Source of the DNA: Amarolinea aalborgensis | GTDB lineage: Bacteria > Chloroflexota > Anaerolineae > SSC4 > Amarolineaceae | Direction of reading: 5' to 3' | Length of the DNA stretch: 64,000 bases | NCBI RefSeq assembly: GCF_900491745.1 | Contig: NZ_UETR01000016.1 | Coordinates: forward strand, 17,904-81,903 | Part shown: positions 54,772 through 63,660 of the stretch, piece by piece | Numbering within the stretch: the stretch's first letter is position 1 | Layout of the letters: each line of letters opens with the position of its first letter | Program-made: the position numbers and the translations under genes | The notes under the pieces: model-generated | Told to the model about the DNA's origin: nothing | Database searches by the model: none | What the model saw: only the letters and a program-made list of their open reading frames with translations

Positions 54772-56664
54772 GTGCTCAAATCGCCGTTCACTGCAGCCGC
54801 GCCGCGCACGGCCGCGCCGCGGCTCTTCGTCGGTCGCGATGCGGAAATTCCACAGCTCGCACGCGCGTTCGAGGCCGGGCAGAGCATCGTCCTCTGGGGC
54901 GTCGGCGGCATCGGCAAGACCGCACTCGCACACCAGATCATCGCCCGCCAGGGCTGGCGCTTCGGCGACCCGCCTGCGATCGCCTTCCACTCGTGCGAAA
55001 ACGGCCTGGGGGTGGATGCCCTGCTCGACAGCCTGCCCAGCCAGCTTCCTTTTGCGCCCACGGGGCAGGGCCTGCCGCCGGACGAACGCCGCGCTGCCGT
55101 GCTGGCCAGCCTGGTGGGCCGCCGCGTCCTGCTCGTGGTGGACAACTTCGAGACCGCGGCCGACCGCGAGACCTTCCTTGATTTCCTGGCCGCGCTGCCC
55201 GGCGGCTGCCTGGCGCTGATCACCACGCGTGAGGCGGTGCGCTGCCCCGGCTGGCTGCTGCTCGAACTGAAGCCGCTGGCGGACCCCGCCGCGGCGCGCC
55301 TGTTGGCCGCGCACTTGCCCAATCCCCAGACCCTTGTGGAGCAGGCCGCGGGCGCGCAAGCCCTGCTGCAGCAGACCGCCGGCCATCCGCTGGCAATCGA
55401 GCTGGCCGCGGCCTTGACCCGCGACTGGCCTGACCTGGCTGCGCTGGCCGCGGCCCTGGCCTCGCGGCGCGCGCAGCTGGCCGACGCCGCGCTCCACGGC
55501 GTGCCGGAGCGTCTGCGCAGCCTGGAAGCGTCCCTCACCCTCTCCTTCGACCGCCTGCCGCCGGCCGGCCAGCAGGCGCTGACCGCGCTGGCCGTGTTTT
55601 ACACCCCTTTCAGCGACGCCGGCGCCGCCGCGGTAACGGATCTGGCGCCGGCCGCGTGGCGCCAGACGCGTGACCTGCTGCGCACGCGCAGCCTGCTCTA
55701 CCAGGATGGGGAACAGAACCGGTTCCACCCCCTGGTGCGTGACTTTGGCCTGGCGCGGCTGGCCGACCCTGCGCCGGCGCAGCGCCGCGCGGCTGAGTTC
55801 CTGACGGATCGTTGGCAGGGCGGTGAGCCGGTGACGCCGCAGGAAGTGCTGGCTGTGCCGCGGCATTGGCTGGCGGCGGGCGATTGGCGCGCGGCGGCCA
55901 GCGCCGCAGCCTATCTGACAGGGGGTCACGACCACAGCCTCGATAGGCGCGGCTATTGGAATGAGATTGCAGTGGTTTTGCGCATAGTCGTCGAGCTGTC
56001 GCCGGCTGGTGAAGCAGAGACGGTTGTGGATTTGTGGAATTGTCTTTCCAATGTTTTGCGGCTGGCGGGAGACTATACGAATGCCCTCGCCAGCGCGCAG
56101 CGCGGACTCGCGGTGGCGCGCCAGGTGGGCGACCGGCTGGGCGAGGCCAACGTGCTCAAGGCCATCGGCGACGTGCAGCAATTTCGTAAAGAAATGGCGG
56201 GAGCGTTGGCGTCGTACGGGCAGGCGCTCGAGCTGTACCGCCAGGTGGGCGACCGGCTGGGCGAGGCCAACGTGCTGAGGGCCATCGGCGACGTGCAAGC
56301 ACCCTGCCGACATGGCGGAGCGTTGGCGTCGTACGGGCAGGCGCTCGGTTCGTACCGCCGGTGGGCGACCGGCTGGGCGAGGCCAACGTGCTCAAGGCCA
56401 TCGGCGACGTGCAGCAATTTCGTGACGACCGCGCGGAGCGTTGGCGTCGTACGGGCAGGCGCTCGAGCTGTACCGCCAGGTGGGCTCGGCTGGCGATGGG
56501 CCAACGTGCTCCAGGCCATCGGCGACGTGCAGCAATTTCGTGCCGACATGGCGGGAGCGTTGGCGTCGTACGGGCAGGCGCTCGGTTTCGTACCGCCGGT
56601 GGGCGACCGGCTTCGGGCAGGCCAACGTGCTCAAGGCCATCGGCGACGTGCAGCAATTTCGTAA
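54772..56664 (+). CDS. NB-ARC (STAND) ATPase with TPR array, 5' in-frame part
   Basis: The start is a GTG five bases after GGAGG. Walker A GVGGIGKT is at residues 43-50 and Walker B VLLVVDNFETA near 119-129. LITTREAV resembles the sensor segment, and HPLAIELAAAL is the GLPL-type motif. A winged-helix-like part (SLTLSFDRLPPAGQQALTAL) follows, then TPR-like helices from about residue 400. In-frame 40-residue TPR units read GDVQQFRKEMAGALASYGQA. Reading is lost near base 56360, where a base is missing in CCGCCGGTGGGC; beyond that the listed frame is not meaningful. The full locus runs to 58659. Confidence 0.8.
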   Translation: MLKSPFTAAAPRTAAPRLFVGRDAEIPQLARAFEAGQSIVLWGVGGIGKTALAHQIIARQGWRFGDPPAIAFHSCENGLGVDALLDSLPSQLPFAPTGQGLPPDERRAAVLASLVGRRVLLVVDNFETAADRETFLDFLAALPGGCLALITTREAVRCPGWLLLELKPLADPAAARLLAAHLPNPQTLVEQAAGAQALLQQTAGHPLAIELAAALTRDWPDLAALAAALASRRAQLADAALHGVPERLRSLEASLTLSFDRLPPAGQQALTALAVFYTPFSDAGAAAVTDLAPAAWRQTRDLLRTRSLLYQDGEQNRFHPLVRDFGLARLADPAPAQRRAAEFLTDRWQGGEPVTPQEVLAVPRHWLAAGDWRAAASAAAYLTGGHDHSLDRRGYWNEIAVVLRIVVELSPAGEAETVVDLWNCLSNVLRLAGDYTNALASAQRGLAVARQVGDRLGEANVLKAIGDVQQFRKEMAGALASYGQALELYRQVGDRLGEANVLRAIGDVQAPCRHGGALASYGQALGSYRRWATGWARPTCSRPSATCSNFVTTARSVGVVRAGARAVPPGGLGWRWANVLQAIGDVQQFRADMAGALASYGQALGFVPPVGDRLRAGQRAQGHRRRAAIS

Positions 56665-58364
56665 AGAAATGGCGGGAGCGTTGGCGTCGTACGGGCAGGC
56701 GCTCGGTTCGTACCGCCAGTGGGCGACCGGCTGGGCAGACCAACGTGCTCCAGGCCATCGGCGACGTGCAGCAATTCTCGTGCCGACATGGCGGGAGCGT
56801 TGGCGTCGTACGGGCAGGCGCTCGACCTGTTCCGCCAGGTGGCTTGCCGCTGAGCGAGGCCAACGTGCTCCAGGCCATCGGCGACGTGCAGCAATTCGTG
56901 ACGACCGCGCGGAGCGTGGCGTCGTACGGGCAGGCGCTCGGTTCGTACCGCCAGGTGGAAACCTGGCCGGGCGAGGCCAACGCTCCAGGCCATCGGCGAC
57001 GTAGCAGCAATTTCCCGCCGACATGGCGGGAGCGTTGGCGTCGTACGGGCAGGCGCTCGGTTTCGTTCCGCCAGGTGGGATCCCGGCTGGGCGAGGCCAA
57101 CGTGCTGTGGGCCATCGGCGACGTGCAGCAATTTCGTAAAGAAATGGCGGGAGCGTTGGCGTCGTACGGGCAGGCGCTCGAGCGTTCCGCCGGTGGAACG
57201 GCTGGGCGAGGCCAACGTGTCCAGGCCATCGGCGACGTGCAGCAATTTCGTGCCGACATGGCGGGAGCGTTGGCGTCGTACGGGCAGGCGCTCGAGCCTG
57301 TACCGCCAGTGGGCGACCGGCTGGGCGAGGCCAACGTGCCTCGGCCATCGGCGACGTGCAGCAATTTCGTGACGACCGCGGGAGCGTTGGCGTCGTACGG
57401 GCAGGCGCTCGATTGTACCCGCCAGTGGGCGACCGGCTGGGCGAGGCCAACGTGCTGAGGGCCATCGGCGACGTGCAGCAATTTCGTGCCGACATGGCGG
57501 GAGCGTTACGTCGTACGGGCAGGCGCTCATTTCGTACCGCCAGGTGGGCGACCGGCTAGCGAGGCCAACGCTCAAGGCCATCGGCGACGCAGCAATTCTC
57601 GTAAAGAAATGGCGGGAGCGTTGGCGTCGTACGGGCAGGCGCTCGACTGTACCGCCATGGGCGACCGGCTGGGCGAGGCCAACGTGCTCCAGGCCATCGG
57701 CGACTGCAGCAATTTCGTGCCGAATGGCGGGAGCGTTGTCGTACGGGCAGGCGCTGACCTGTTCCGCCAGGTGGGCTCGGGCAGCGAGGCCAACGTGCTC
57801 CAGGCCATCGGCGACGTGCAGCAATTTGTGACGATACCGGGAGCGTTGGCGTCACGGGCAGGCGCTCGGTTTCGTACCCGCCGGTGGAAATCGTTGGCGA
57901 GGCCAACGTTCCAGGCCATCGGCGACGTGCAGCAATTGTGCCGACATGGCGGGGAGCGTTGGCGTCGTACGGGCGGCGCTCGGTTTCGTTCCGCCAGGTG
58001 GGATCCTGCTGGGCGAGGCCAACGTGCTGTGGGCCATCGGCGACGTGCAGCAATTTCGTGCCGACATGGCGGGAGGTTGGCGTCGTACGGCAGGCGCTCG
58101 GTTCGTTCCGCCAGGTGGGCCCGGCTGGGCGAGGCCAACGTGCTCCAGGCCATCGGCGACGCAGCACTCTGCGGCCGACATGGCGGGAGCGTTGGCGTCG
58201 TACGGGCAGGCGCTCGAGCTGTACCGCCAGGTGGGCGACCGGCTGGGCGAGGCCAACGTGCTCAAGGCCATCGGCGACGTGCAGCAATTTCGTGACGACC
58301 GCGCGGGAGCGTTGGCGTCGTACGGGCAGGCGCTCGAGCTGTACCGCCAGGTGGGCGCCCGGCT
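56139..58364 (+). repeat. Tandem array of 19 TPR-coding units of about 120 bases
   Basis: Nineteen units share GCGAGGCCAACGTG...GCCATCGGCGACGTGCAG and end CAGGCGCTCG. The ideal unit is 120 bases (40 residues, one TPR of the kinesin-light-chain-like spacing). The mean is 117 bases because most units have small deletions, which break the reading frame repeatedly. Every fourth unit carries the same variable segment: AAAGAAATGG at 56188, 56663, 57138 and 57603. Confidence 0.92.
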
Positions 58365-58659
58365 GGGCGAGGCCAACGTGCTTGCTGTGATGGGGCAACT
58401 AGAGCTGATTCGCGGTCAATCCACGCAAGCCAAAATTTTACTACACGAAGCTGTTCAAATTTACGAGGCGATTGGCTCGCGCTATTCGATTGCAGCGCAA
58501 ATTGGCAACTACGGCTGGACGCTCCGCCGCATTGGTCAGGCGGAACAGGCGCGCCCCTATTTGCTGCAAGCAGCTACGTTGTTTGAAGAAATGGGACTTG
58601 CAGACTATGCGCAGCGTCATCGGCAGGCCGCTGAGAGGGGGGACAAGCCGGCGCAGTGA
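57946..58659 (+). CDS. 3' part of NB-ARC-TPR gene
   Basis: The frame is meaningful from about 58170. Two clean TPR units (ALASYGQALELYRQVGDRLG) are followed by a diverged TPR (MGQLELIRGQSTQAKILLHE) and a final helical pair (IGQAEQARPYLLQAATLFEE and onward), ending KPAQ. The ATG at 57946 is not expected to be a real start. The protein encoded by the whole locus, if the indels are errors, would have about 1,300 residues. The upstream half of this frame contains further single-base indels. Confidence 0.65.
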   Translation: MAGSVGVVRAALGFVPPGGILLGEANVLWAIGDVQQFRADMAGGWRRTAGARFVPPGGPGWARPTCSRPSATQHSAADMAGALASYGQALELYRQVGDRLGEANVLKAIGDVQQFRDDRAGALASYGQALELYRQVGARLGEANVLAVMGQLELIRGQSTQAKILLHEAVQIYEAIGSRYSIAAQIGNYGWTLRRIGQAEQARPYLLQAATLFEEMGLADYAQRHRQAAERGDKPAQ

Positions 58660-58702
58660 AGAGAAATCAGGACTTTGCGTTCTTGGCATCTCCGCGGTTC
58701 GG

Positions 58703-58760
58703 TCACGCTTCCAGCGTGACAGCGCCGTCCTGGCCGGTTCACCTCCCGAACACGTTCGGG
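58703..58760. repeat. Two dispersed palindromes after NB-ARC-TPR gene
   Basis: GTCACGCT-tcc-AGCGTGAC (58703-58721) has the same plan as the palindromes near 63643-63877. CCCGAAC-ac-GTTCGGG (58745-58760) matches the palindrome at 21112 in the opposite orientation, flanks included. Confidence 0.7.
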
Positions 58761-58818
58761 ACTCCCGGTCCACTCGCTTTTGCATCCAGGGTTGTGCGTG
58801 AAGCGCACGGACAACGAT

Positions 58819-58855
58819 CCTATCAATCCTGTTAATCCTGTGAATCCTGTCGAGA
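58819..58855. repeat. AATCCTGTN nonamer run
   Basis: GATCCTATCAATCCTGTTAA and following bases repeat the nonamers seen at 4238-4436. In the frame that continues into the CHAT gene it would encode NPVNPVNPV, but the CHAT start is probably downstream. Confidence 0.8.
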
Positions 58856-58890
58856 TTCCTGGCAGTCTACGTAGTGACGGAGTTTCCACC

Positions 58891-60102
58891 ATGCCACCGA
58901 CACGCGCATCGTCCAAACCACCCCATCACCTCACCTTGCACCTGGCCGCCGACGGGAGGTTCACCCTGGCCAGCCACAGCCGCCTGGGCGGCGATGCGCC
59001 GCGCCAGCCGCATCCCCAGCCGCTGCCCTTCGACCCGGCCGCGCTCGCGGCCATCATCGCCAGCCTCGATCCGGCCACAGCCGGGGTTGCGGCCCTGGAT
59101 CCGGCCGTGCTGACCGCGCTGGGCCGCGCCGGTCTGCTCGACTCCGCCGGCCGGCCGCGCGCCGACCTGGCGGCCGAGGTGGGCCGGCGTCTCTGGCAAA
59201 GTTTGCTCAGCGACAGCGAGGTCGCGGGCCTGCTGCGCACCGATCTGGCGAACGCGCAGGCCGCGGGCGAGCCGCTGCCCCTGATCCTCACCACCGGCCC
59301 CAACGATACACCCCTGGCCGCGCTGCCCTGGGAACTGCTGCACGATGACGACGCGTTCTTGCTGCCGCCGGCCCAGGTTGCCATCACGCGCCATATCAGC
59401 TTTGCGCGCCCTACGCCCGTCCTGCGCGTCAGGCCGCCGCTGCGCATCCTCCTGATCGAGGCGCGGCCGGTGGGTGTGCCGCCCCTGCCGCCCGGCCAGG
59501 AAGCGACCCAGTTGGCTGTCGCCCTCGCCCCGCTGATGGAGGCTGGTCTGGTCGTCCTGGAGCGGTTGACGCCGCCCACGGCCAAACGCCTGGCCGACCG
59601 CCTGGCCGATGCCGATAATGTGCAGATCATCCACTTCGACGGTCACGGCGGCTTTGGCGCGCTGCCGGCCTTCGCCGCCGCGGGCGCCAGCGGTCGCGGC
59701 AGCTTCCTCGTCTTCGAGAACGACTTCTGCGAGCCGGACCCGGTGGATGCCGGGCGGCTGGCCGCGGCGCTCAACGGCCGCCAGGTGCGCCTGCTCTACG
59801 CCAGCGCCTGCCAGACCGCGCAGGCCGGCGCGGACTCTCTCTTCACCGGCCTGGGGCCAGGTCTGCTCCTCGCCGGCATCCCGGCCGTCGTTGCGATGCA
59901 GTTCAGCGTCAGCGTGGCGGCCGCGCTGGCCTTCATGCAGCGCTTCTACCGCTCGCTGGCCCAGGGCAAGGCCCTGGCGACCTGCCTGGCCGATGGCCGC
60001 CGCGTGCTCTTCGATCCGCAGCATGGTCTGGCCTGGGCCACCCCGGTGCTCTACCTGCGCGACCAGGACGGCGACGGCCAGCTCTTCCGGCTCACGGCCT
60101 AA
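58891..60102 (+). CDS. CHAT-domain caspase-like protease
   Basis: The protein has 403 residues from MPPTRASSKPPHHLTLHLAA; a longer in-frame ATG at 58780 would translate the nonamer run and is less likely. The N-terminal half is a helical accessory region (ALPWELLHDDDAFLLPPAQV begins the CHAT domain at about 145). The catalytic His is H252 in IIHFDGHGGFG and the catalytic Cys is C307 in YASACQTAQA. LPPGQEATQLAVAL and GIPAVVAMQFSVSVAAALAF are typical. CHAT proteases are cysteine proteases that serve as cell-death or defence effectors. It lies 231 bases after the NB-ARC-TPR gene on the same strand. Confidence 0.92.
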   Translation: MPPTRASSKPPHHLTLHLAADGRFTLASHSRLGGDAPRQPHPQPLPFDPAALAAIIASLDPATAGVAALDPAVLTALGRAGLLDSAGRPRADLAAEVGRRLWQSLLSDSEVAGLLRTDLANAQAAGEPLPLILTTGPNDTPLAALPWELLHDDDAFLLPPAQVAITRHISFARPTPVLRVRPPLRILLIEARPVGVPPLPPGQEATQLAVALAPLMEAGLVVLERLTPPTAKRLADRLADADNVQIIHFDGHGGFGALPAFAAAGASGRGSFLVFENDFCEPDPVDAGRLAAALNGRQVRLLYASACQTAQAGADSLFTGLGPGLLLAGIPAVVAMQFSVSVAAALAFMQRFYRSLAQGKALATCLADGRRVLFDPQHGLAWATPVLYLRDQDGDGQLFRLTA

Positions 60103-60436
60103 CCCGGACAAGGCGGAATCACAGGCTTCAACGCCAAGACGCCAGGATGCCAGGATGCAAAGACGCTCAGAAAAGCCTTTGCGGCTTTGCGCTAGAGTTT
60201 CTTGGCCACGGCGCCAAGATGCAAAGACGCTCAGAAGACGCTTTGCGGCTTTGAGTCTTAGCGGCTTTGCGCTAGAGTTTCTTGGCCACGGCGCCAAGAT
60301 GCAAAGACGCTCAGCAAACGCTTTGCGGCCTTGAATCCCTGCGGCTTTGCGTTAGAATTTATTGCTCGCTGATAACAGCTAAATCCTGTCTATCCTGTGC
60401 ATCCATGTTTGCTTTTTCAACTGTAAAGGAAAGCCG
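60103..60436. repeat. Gene-free spacer with 80-base repeats
   Basis: Three related units, the best spaced 80 bases apart (TTTCTTGGCCACGGCGCC at 60198 and 60278), consist of CCAAGATGCAAAGACGCTCAG and TTTGCGGCTTTGCGCTAGAG segments. They lie between the CHAT and DUF2071 genes. A nonamer run (AAATCCTGTCTATCCTGTGC) follows near 60382. No gene is present. Confidence 0.75.
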
Positions 60437-61168
60437 ATGGCCGATCAACCGCATCGCCCCTGGCCCGCGCCGACGCGGCCCTGGGTGCAGCGCCAAACCT
60501 GGCGCGATCTGCTCTTTGCGCACTGGCCCCTGCCGCCCGCCCTGCTTGCGGACCGCATCCCGCGCGGCCTGCGCCTGGACACCTTCGACGGCCAGGCATG
60601 GATTGCCGTCGTGCCCTTCCGCATGACCGGCATCCGCTTCCGCGGCCAGCCCGCCTGGCCTTACCTGTCGGCCTTCCCGGAGCTCAATGTGCGCACCTAC
60701 GTCAGCGATGGGCAGAAGCCAGGCGTCTGGTTCCTCAGCCTGGACGCGGCGCGCCTGACCGCGGTCTGGTTTGCGCGCTGGCGCTTCAACCTGCCCTACT
60801 TTCACGCGGCCATGCGCTGCCAGCCCCAGGGCGACGCCATCCATTACCAGAGCGAGCGCTGTCACCGCGGCGCGCCGGCCGCCGGCCTGACCGCGACCTA
60901 CGGGCCGACCTCGACCGTCTTCCGCGCCGCGCCGGGCAGCCTGGCGCACTGGCTGACCGAACGCTACTGCCTGTACAGTGCAGACCGCCGCGGCCGCCTC
61001 TTTCGGGGCGAGATCAACCACGCGCCGTGGCCCCTGCAAGAGGCGCAGGCGACCTTCAGCCGCAATACGATGGTTGCGGCGCAGGGACTTGTTTTGCCAG
61101 AGACGCCGCCTGTGCTACACTTCGCTCGCCGGCTCGATGTCGTCGTTTGGGGCATCGAACCGATCTGA
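60437..61168 (+). CDS. DUF2071 (YqjF-like) protein
   Basis: A 243-residue protein with AAAGGAAAGCCG before the ATG. DUF2071 hallmarks are WRDLLFAHWPLPPALLADRI, GQAWIAVVPFRMTGIRFRG, PYLSAFPELNVRTYV, and FSLDAARL-like FLSLDAARLTAVWFARW. The fold is related to acetoacetate decarboxylase, but no decarboxylase Lys is seen, and the role is unknown. Length is typical. It is followed by a YfhO-like gene after 104 bases. Confidence 0.9.
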   Translation: MADQPHRPWPAPTRPWVQRQTWRDLLFAHWPLPPALLADRIPRGLRLDTFDGQAWIAVVPFRMTGIRFRGQPAWPYLSAFPELNVRTYVSDGQKPGVWFLSLDAARLTAVWFARWRFNLPYFHAAMRCQPQGDAIHYQSERCHRGAPAAGLTATYGPTSTVFRAAPGSLAHWLTERYCLYSADRRGRLFRGEINHAPWPLQEAQATFSRNTMVAAQGLVLPETPPVLHFARRLDVVVWGIEPI

Positions 61169-61272
61169 TCCCGACGCTGGCTGTGGCGTCCTCGACGAGT
61201 CGAGGGTCGGCCTGGCAAAGACCCGAGCGCTCCTGGAGCGCCGTTCTTCTTCCGATTCTGCGCGTGAGGCGC

Positions 61273-63660
61273 ATGGAAACAATGCTCATGGGATGGATCG
61301 TTCTGGCGGCCTGGATCGGCCTGGGCCTTTGGTTGCGCGGCCAGCGGCCGACCTGGCGCGGCCCCTGGTGGGGGATCAGCCTGCTGGCCCTGGCGACGAC
61401 CGCCTTCTTCTGGCAGCAGCTCAGCGGCGTGGCCTACACCCCGGCCGACGGCGGCGACCTGGCGTCGTTTCTCTACCCGATCTACGCCTTTGCGCAGCGC
61501 GTCCTGCACAGCGGGCATCTGCCGCTGTGGAATCCGCACCTCTACCTGGGCGCGCCGCATGTCGCCGATGTGCAGGCCGGCTGGCTCTATCCGCCCACTT
61601 TGCTCACGCTGCTCGTGACCTCCACCGTGAGCTACCGCCACCTGGAACTGCTGAGCATCGGCCACTTCTTCTGGGCCGGCGCGGGCATGTTCTTCCTGCT
61701 GCGCAGACTGCTGGCGCGCCCGGACGCCGCGGACGCGGCCGGGAGCGTCGCCTGGTGGGCGGCGCTGGCCGGCAGCCTGGCCTTCATGTTCTCCGACCCG
61801 CTGCTGACCCACTTTGGCAACTATAACCTGCTGGCCACAGCCAGTTGGCTGCCGTGGGTGCTGTGGGCTTTCGGTCGCCGCTCAGACGGGCGCGCCGCGC
61901 TGCTGGCCGGGTTGTTCCTGGGCTTCGCGGCCCTGGCCGGGCATCCACAGACCATCCTGACGATGGCGCTGGCGTTGGCCGTCCTGACCGTGGTGGACAT
62001 CTACTCCACGCCTGCACCGCGACTGGCGTCGGCGCTGGGAATGAGCGGGCGGCTGCTGTTCACGTTGGGGCTGGCTTTCCTGCTGGCCGCGCCGGTGCTG
62101 CTGCCCGCGGCCCTGCACACGCCGTTCACCCAACGGGCGGCCTTCAGCTACGGCGAGGCGTCGCAGTATTCGCTGTCGCCCGCGCAGTGGATCGGCCTGG
62201 TCGTCCCGGCCTTCTTCGGCCGCGGGCCGCAGTTGCACTGGGGGCCGTGGGATCGCGTCGAAGTCGGCTACCTCGGCATCTTGCCGCTGGCCCTGGCGCT
62301 GCTTGCCGTCCTCCTGCACCCCAATCGCCGCGCCTGGCGCTGGCTGACCCTGGCCGGCGTGGGCATGGCCCTGGCGCTCGGCTTCTACTCCCTGCCGCAT
62401 GGCTGGCTGACGCTGCTGCCTGGCTTCGCGCAGCTGCGCGCGCCCGCGCGTCTCCTCCTGCTGACCGATCTCGGTCTGGCTGTGCTGGCCGCGTACGGGC
62501 TGCAAGGCCTGCTGGACGCCTGGGATGAGCGCGCGGCCGCAGCCGTGGCGCAGGTTTGGCGTCTGCTCAAAGGTGCGACCGCCGCCGTCCTCGCCATCGG
62601 CCTGCCCTTGAGCTACCTGGCCCTGCTGTTGACGCAGGATCGGGAGCAGACGGTCTTCATCCGCGTCGCGGTGACGACGATCGGCGTCGCCACGCTGGCC
62701 GCGCTCCTGCTGGCGACGCTCGCCATCTTCCACGGCCGGCGGGCGGTCTGGGCGCGGCCCGCCACCCTGGGCGCGCTCGCCTGTCTGCTCATCCTCCTCG
62801 ACCTGGGCAGCCCTGGCGCGTACCTCGACAGCAGCCTGAAGAACCCGACCTCGGCGTACCAACAGCCGGAGATTGTCGAGTTCTTGCGCCAGCAGCCTGG
62901 CGCCTGGCGCCTGGACGCACGCACCGACATTGATCAGCTTTGGCTGCCGAACACGGCGCTGGTGGCCGGTCTCGACGATATTTGGGGCATCGTCAATCCG
63001 CTCGTGCTGGCCGACGTGGCGCGCTACTGGGAGGGCATCGGTGCGGCCGGGCGCTCCAGTCCGCTGTACGACTTCCTCAACGCGCAGTTCGTGGTGGCGC
63101 GCAAGGATGTGACGCTGGATTGGGACAAATTCGAGAGGGTTTTCGACAGCCCGGGCGAGCTGGCCGTTTTCCGCAATCGCCGTGCGCTGCCGCGAGCCAG
63201 CGTGGCGCAGGATGCGATCGTGGTCAATGACCAGGACGCGGCCTGGCAGGCGATTCATGCCGCCGATTTTGACCCGTCCCGACAGGTGGTGGTGGAAGGG
63301 GGCGAGGCGTTGCGCGGCGGCGTGGGCGCCGCGGCAGCCGTGACAACGGTGGCCAACGGCCTGGATGTGGACGTGCAGACCCGCGCGCCGGCCTATCTCG
63401 TCATCAGCCAGCCGTTCTACCCTGGCTGGCAAGCGACCGATCAGGCTGGCCGCGCCTTGACGATTCGCCGCGCCAACTATGCCTTTCAAGCCGTCGCGAT
63501 CAGCGCCGACACCACGATCGTTCACTTGCGTTTTCGGCCGGCTTCCTGGGCCTGGGGGCTGATTCTGAGCGCCGCGGGGCTGCTCAGCGTGCTTGCGGGC
63601 CTTTGGCGTCGCGTGTCGGTCAAAACAACACCACCCCGGTATGTCACGCCAGCGGCGTGA
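61273..63660 (+). CDS. YfhO-like multi-spanning membrane protein
   Basis: The protein has 795 residues from METMLMGWIVLAAWIGLGLW. The much longer open frame to 60598 is a shadow of the DUF2071 gene. ATGs three and five codons downstream are alternatives. The YfhO-family pattern is clear: LPLWNPHLYLGAPHVADVQA, GHPQTILTMALALAVLTVV, LPGFAQLRAPARLLLLTDLG, and a C-terminal periplasmic domain with SPLYDFLNAQFVV and ISQPFYPGWQATDQAGRALT. YfhO glycosylates lipoteichoic acid in Bacillus; here an envelope glycan role is likely. The stop codon lies within the first of three 19-base palindromes. Confidence 0.88.
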   Translation: METMLMGWIVLAAWIGLGLWLRGQRPTWRGPWWGISLLALATTAFFWQQLSGVAYTPADGGDLASFLYPIYAFAQRVLHSGHLPLWNPHLYLGAPHVADVQAGWLYPPTLLTLLVTSTVSYRHLELLSIGHFFWAGAGMFFLLRRLLARPDAADAAGSVAWWAALAGSLAFMFSDPLLTHFGNYNLLATASWLPWVLWAFGRRSDGRAALLAGLFLGFAALAGHPQTILTMALALAVLTVVDIYSTPAPRLASALGMSGRLLFTLGLAFLLAAPVLLPAALHTPFTQRAAFSYGEASQYSLSPAQWIGLVVPAFFGRGPQLHWGPWDRVEVGYLGILPLALALLAVLLHPNRRAWRWLTLAGVGMALALGFYSLPHGWLTLLPGFAQLRAPARLLLLTDLGLAVLAAYGLQGLLDAWDERAAAAVAQVWRLLKGATAAVLAIGLPLSYLALLLTQDREQTVFIRVAVTTIGVATLAALLLATLAIFHGRRAVWARPATLGALACLLILLDLGSPGAYLDSSLKNPTSAYQQPEIVEFLRQQPGAWRLDARTDIDQLWLPNTALVAGLDDIWGIVNPLVLADVARYWEGIGAAGRSSPLYDFLNAQFVVARKDVTLDWDKFERVFDSPGELAVFRNRRALPRASVAQDAIVVNDQDAAWQAIHAADFDPSRQVVVEGGEALRGGVGAAAAVTTVANGLDVDVQTRAPAYLVISQPFYPGWQATDQAGRALTIRRANYAFQAVAISADTTIVHLRFRPASWAWGLILSAAGLLSVLAGLWRRVSVKTTPPRYVTPAA

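Noticed and set aside
56139..58364. CRISPR array
   Set aside because: Units are about 120 bases with no distinct spacers, and the units encode TPR helices when indels are ignored.
54508..58398. Long minus-strand open frames opposite the TPR array and CHAT region
   Set aside because: They repeat RRRWPGARWPRPA-like peptides that are only reverse translation of the tandem repeat.
58780..58890. Upstream ATG for the CHAT gene
   Set aside because: The added 37 residues translate the palindromes and nonamer run (NPVNPVNPV). No family similarity begins before MPPTRASS.
60598..61272. A 1,020-codon open frame starting inside the DUF2071 gene
   Set aside because: The first 225 codons are a GC-rich shadow of DUF2071 with Arg/Pro/Ala-rich nonsense. 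Hydrophobic, family-like sequence begins only at 61273.
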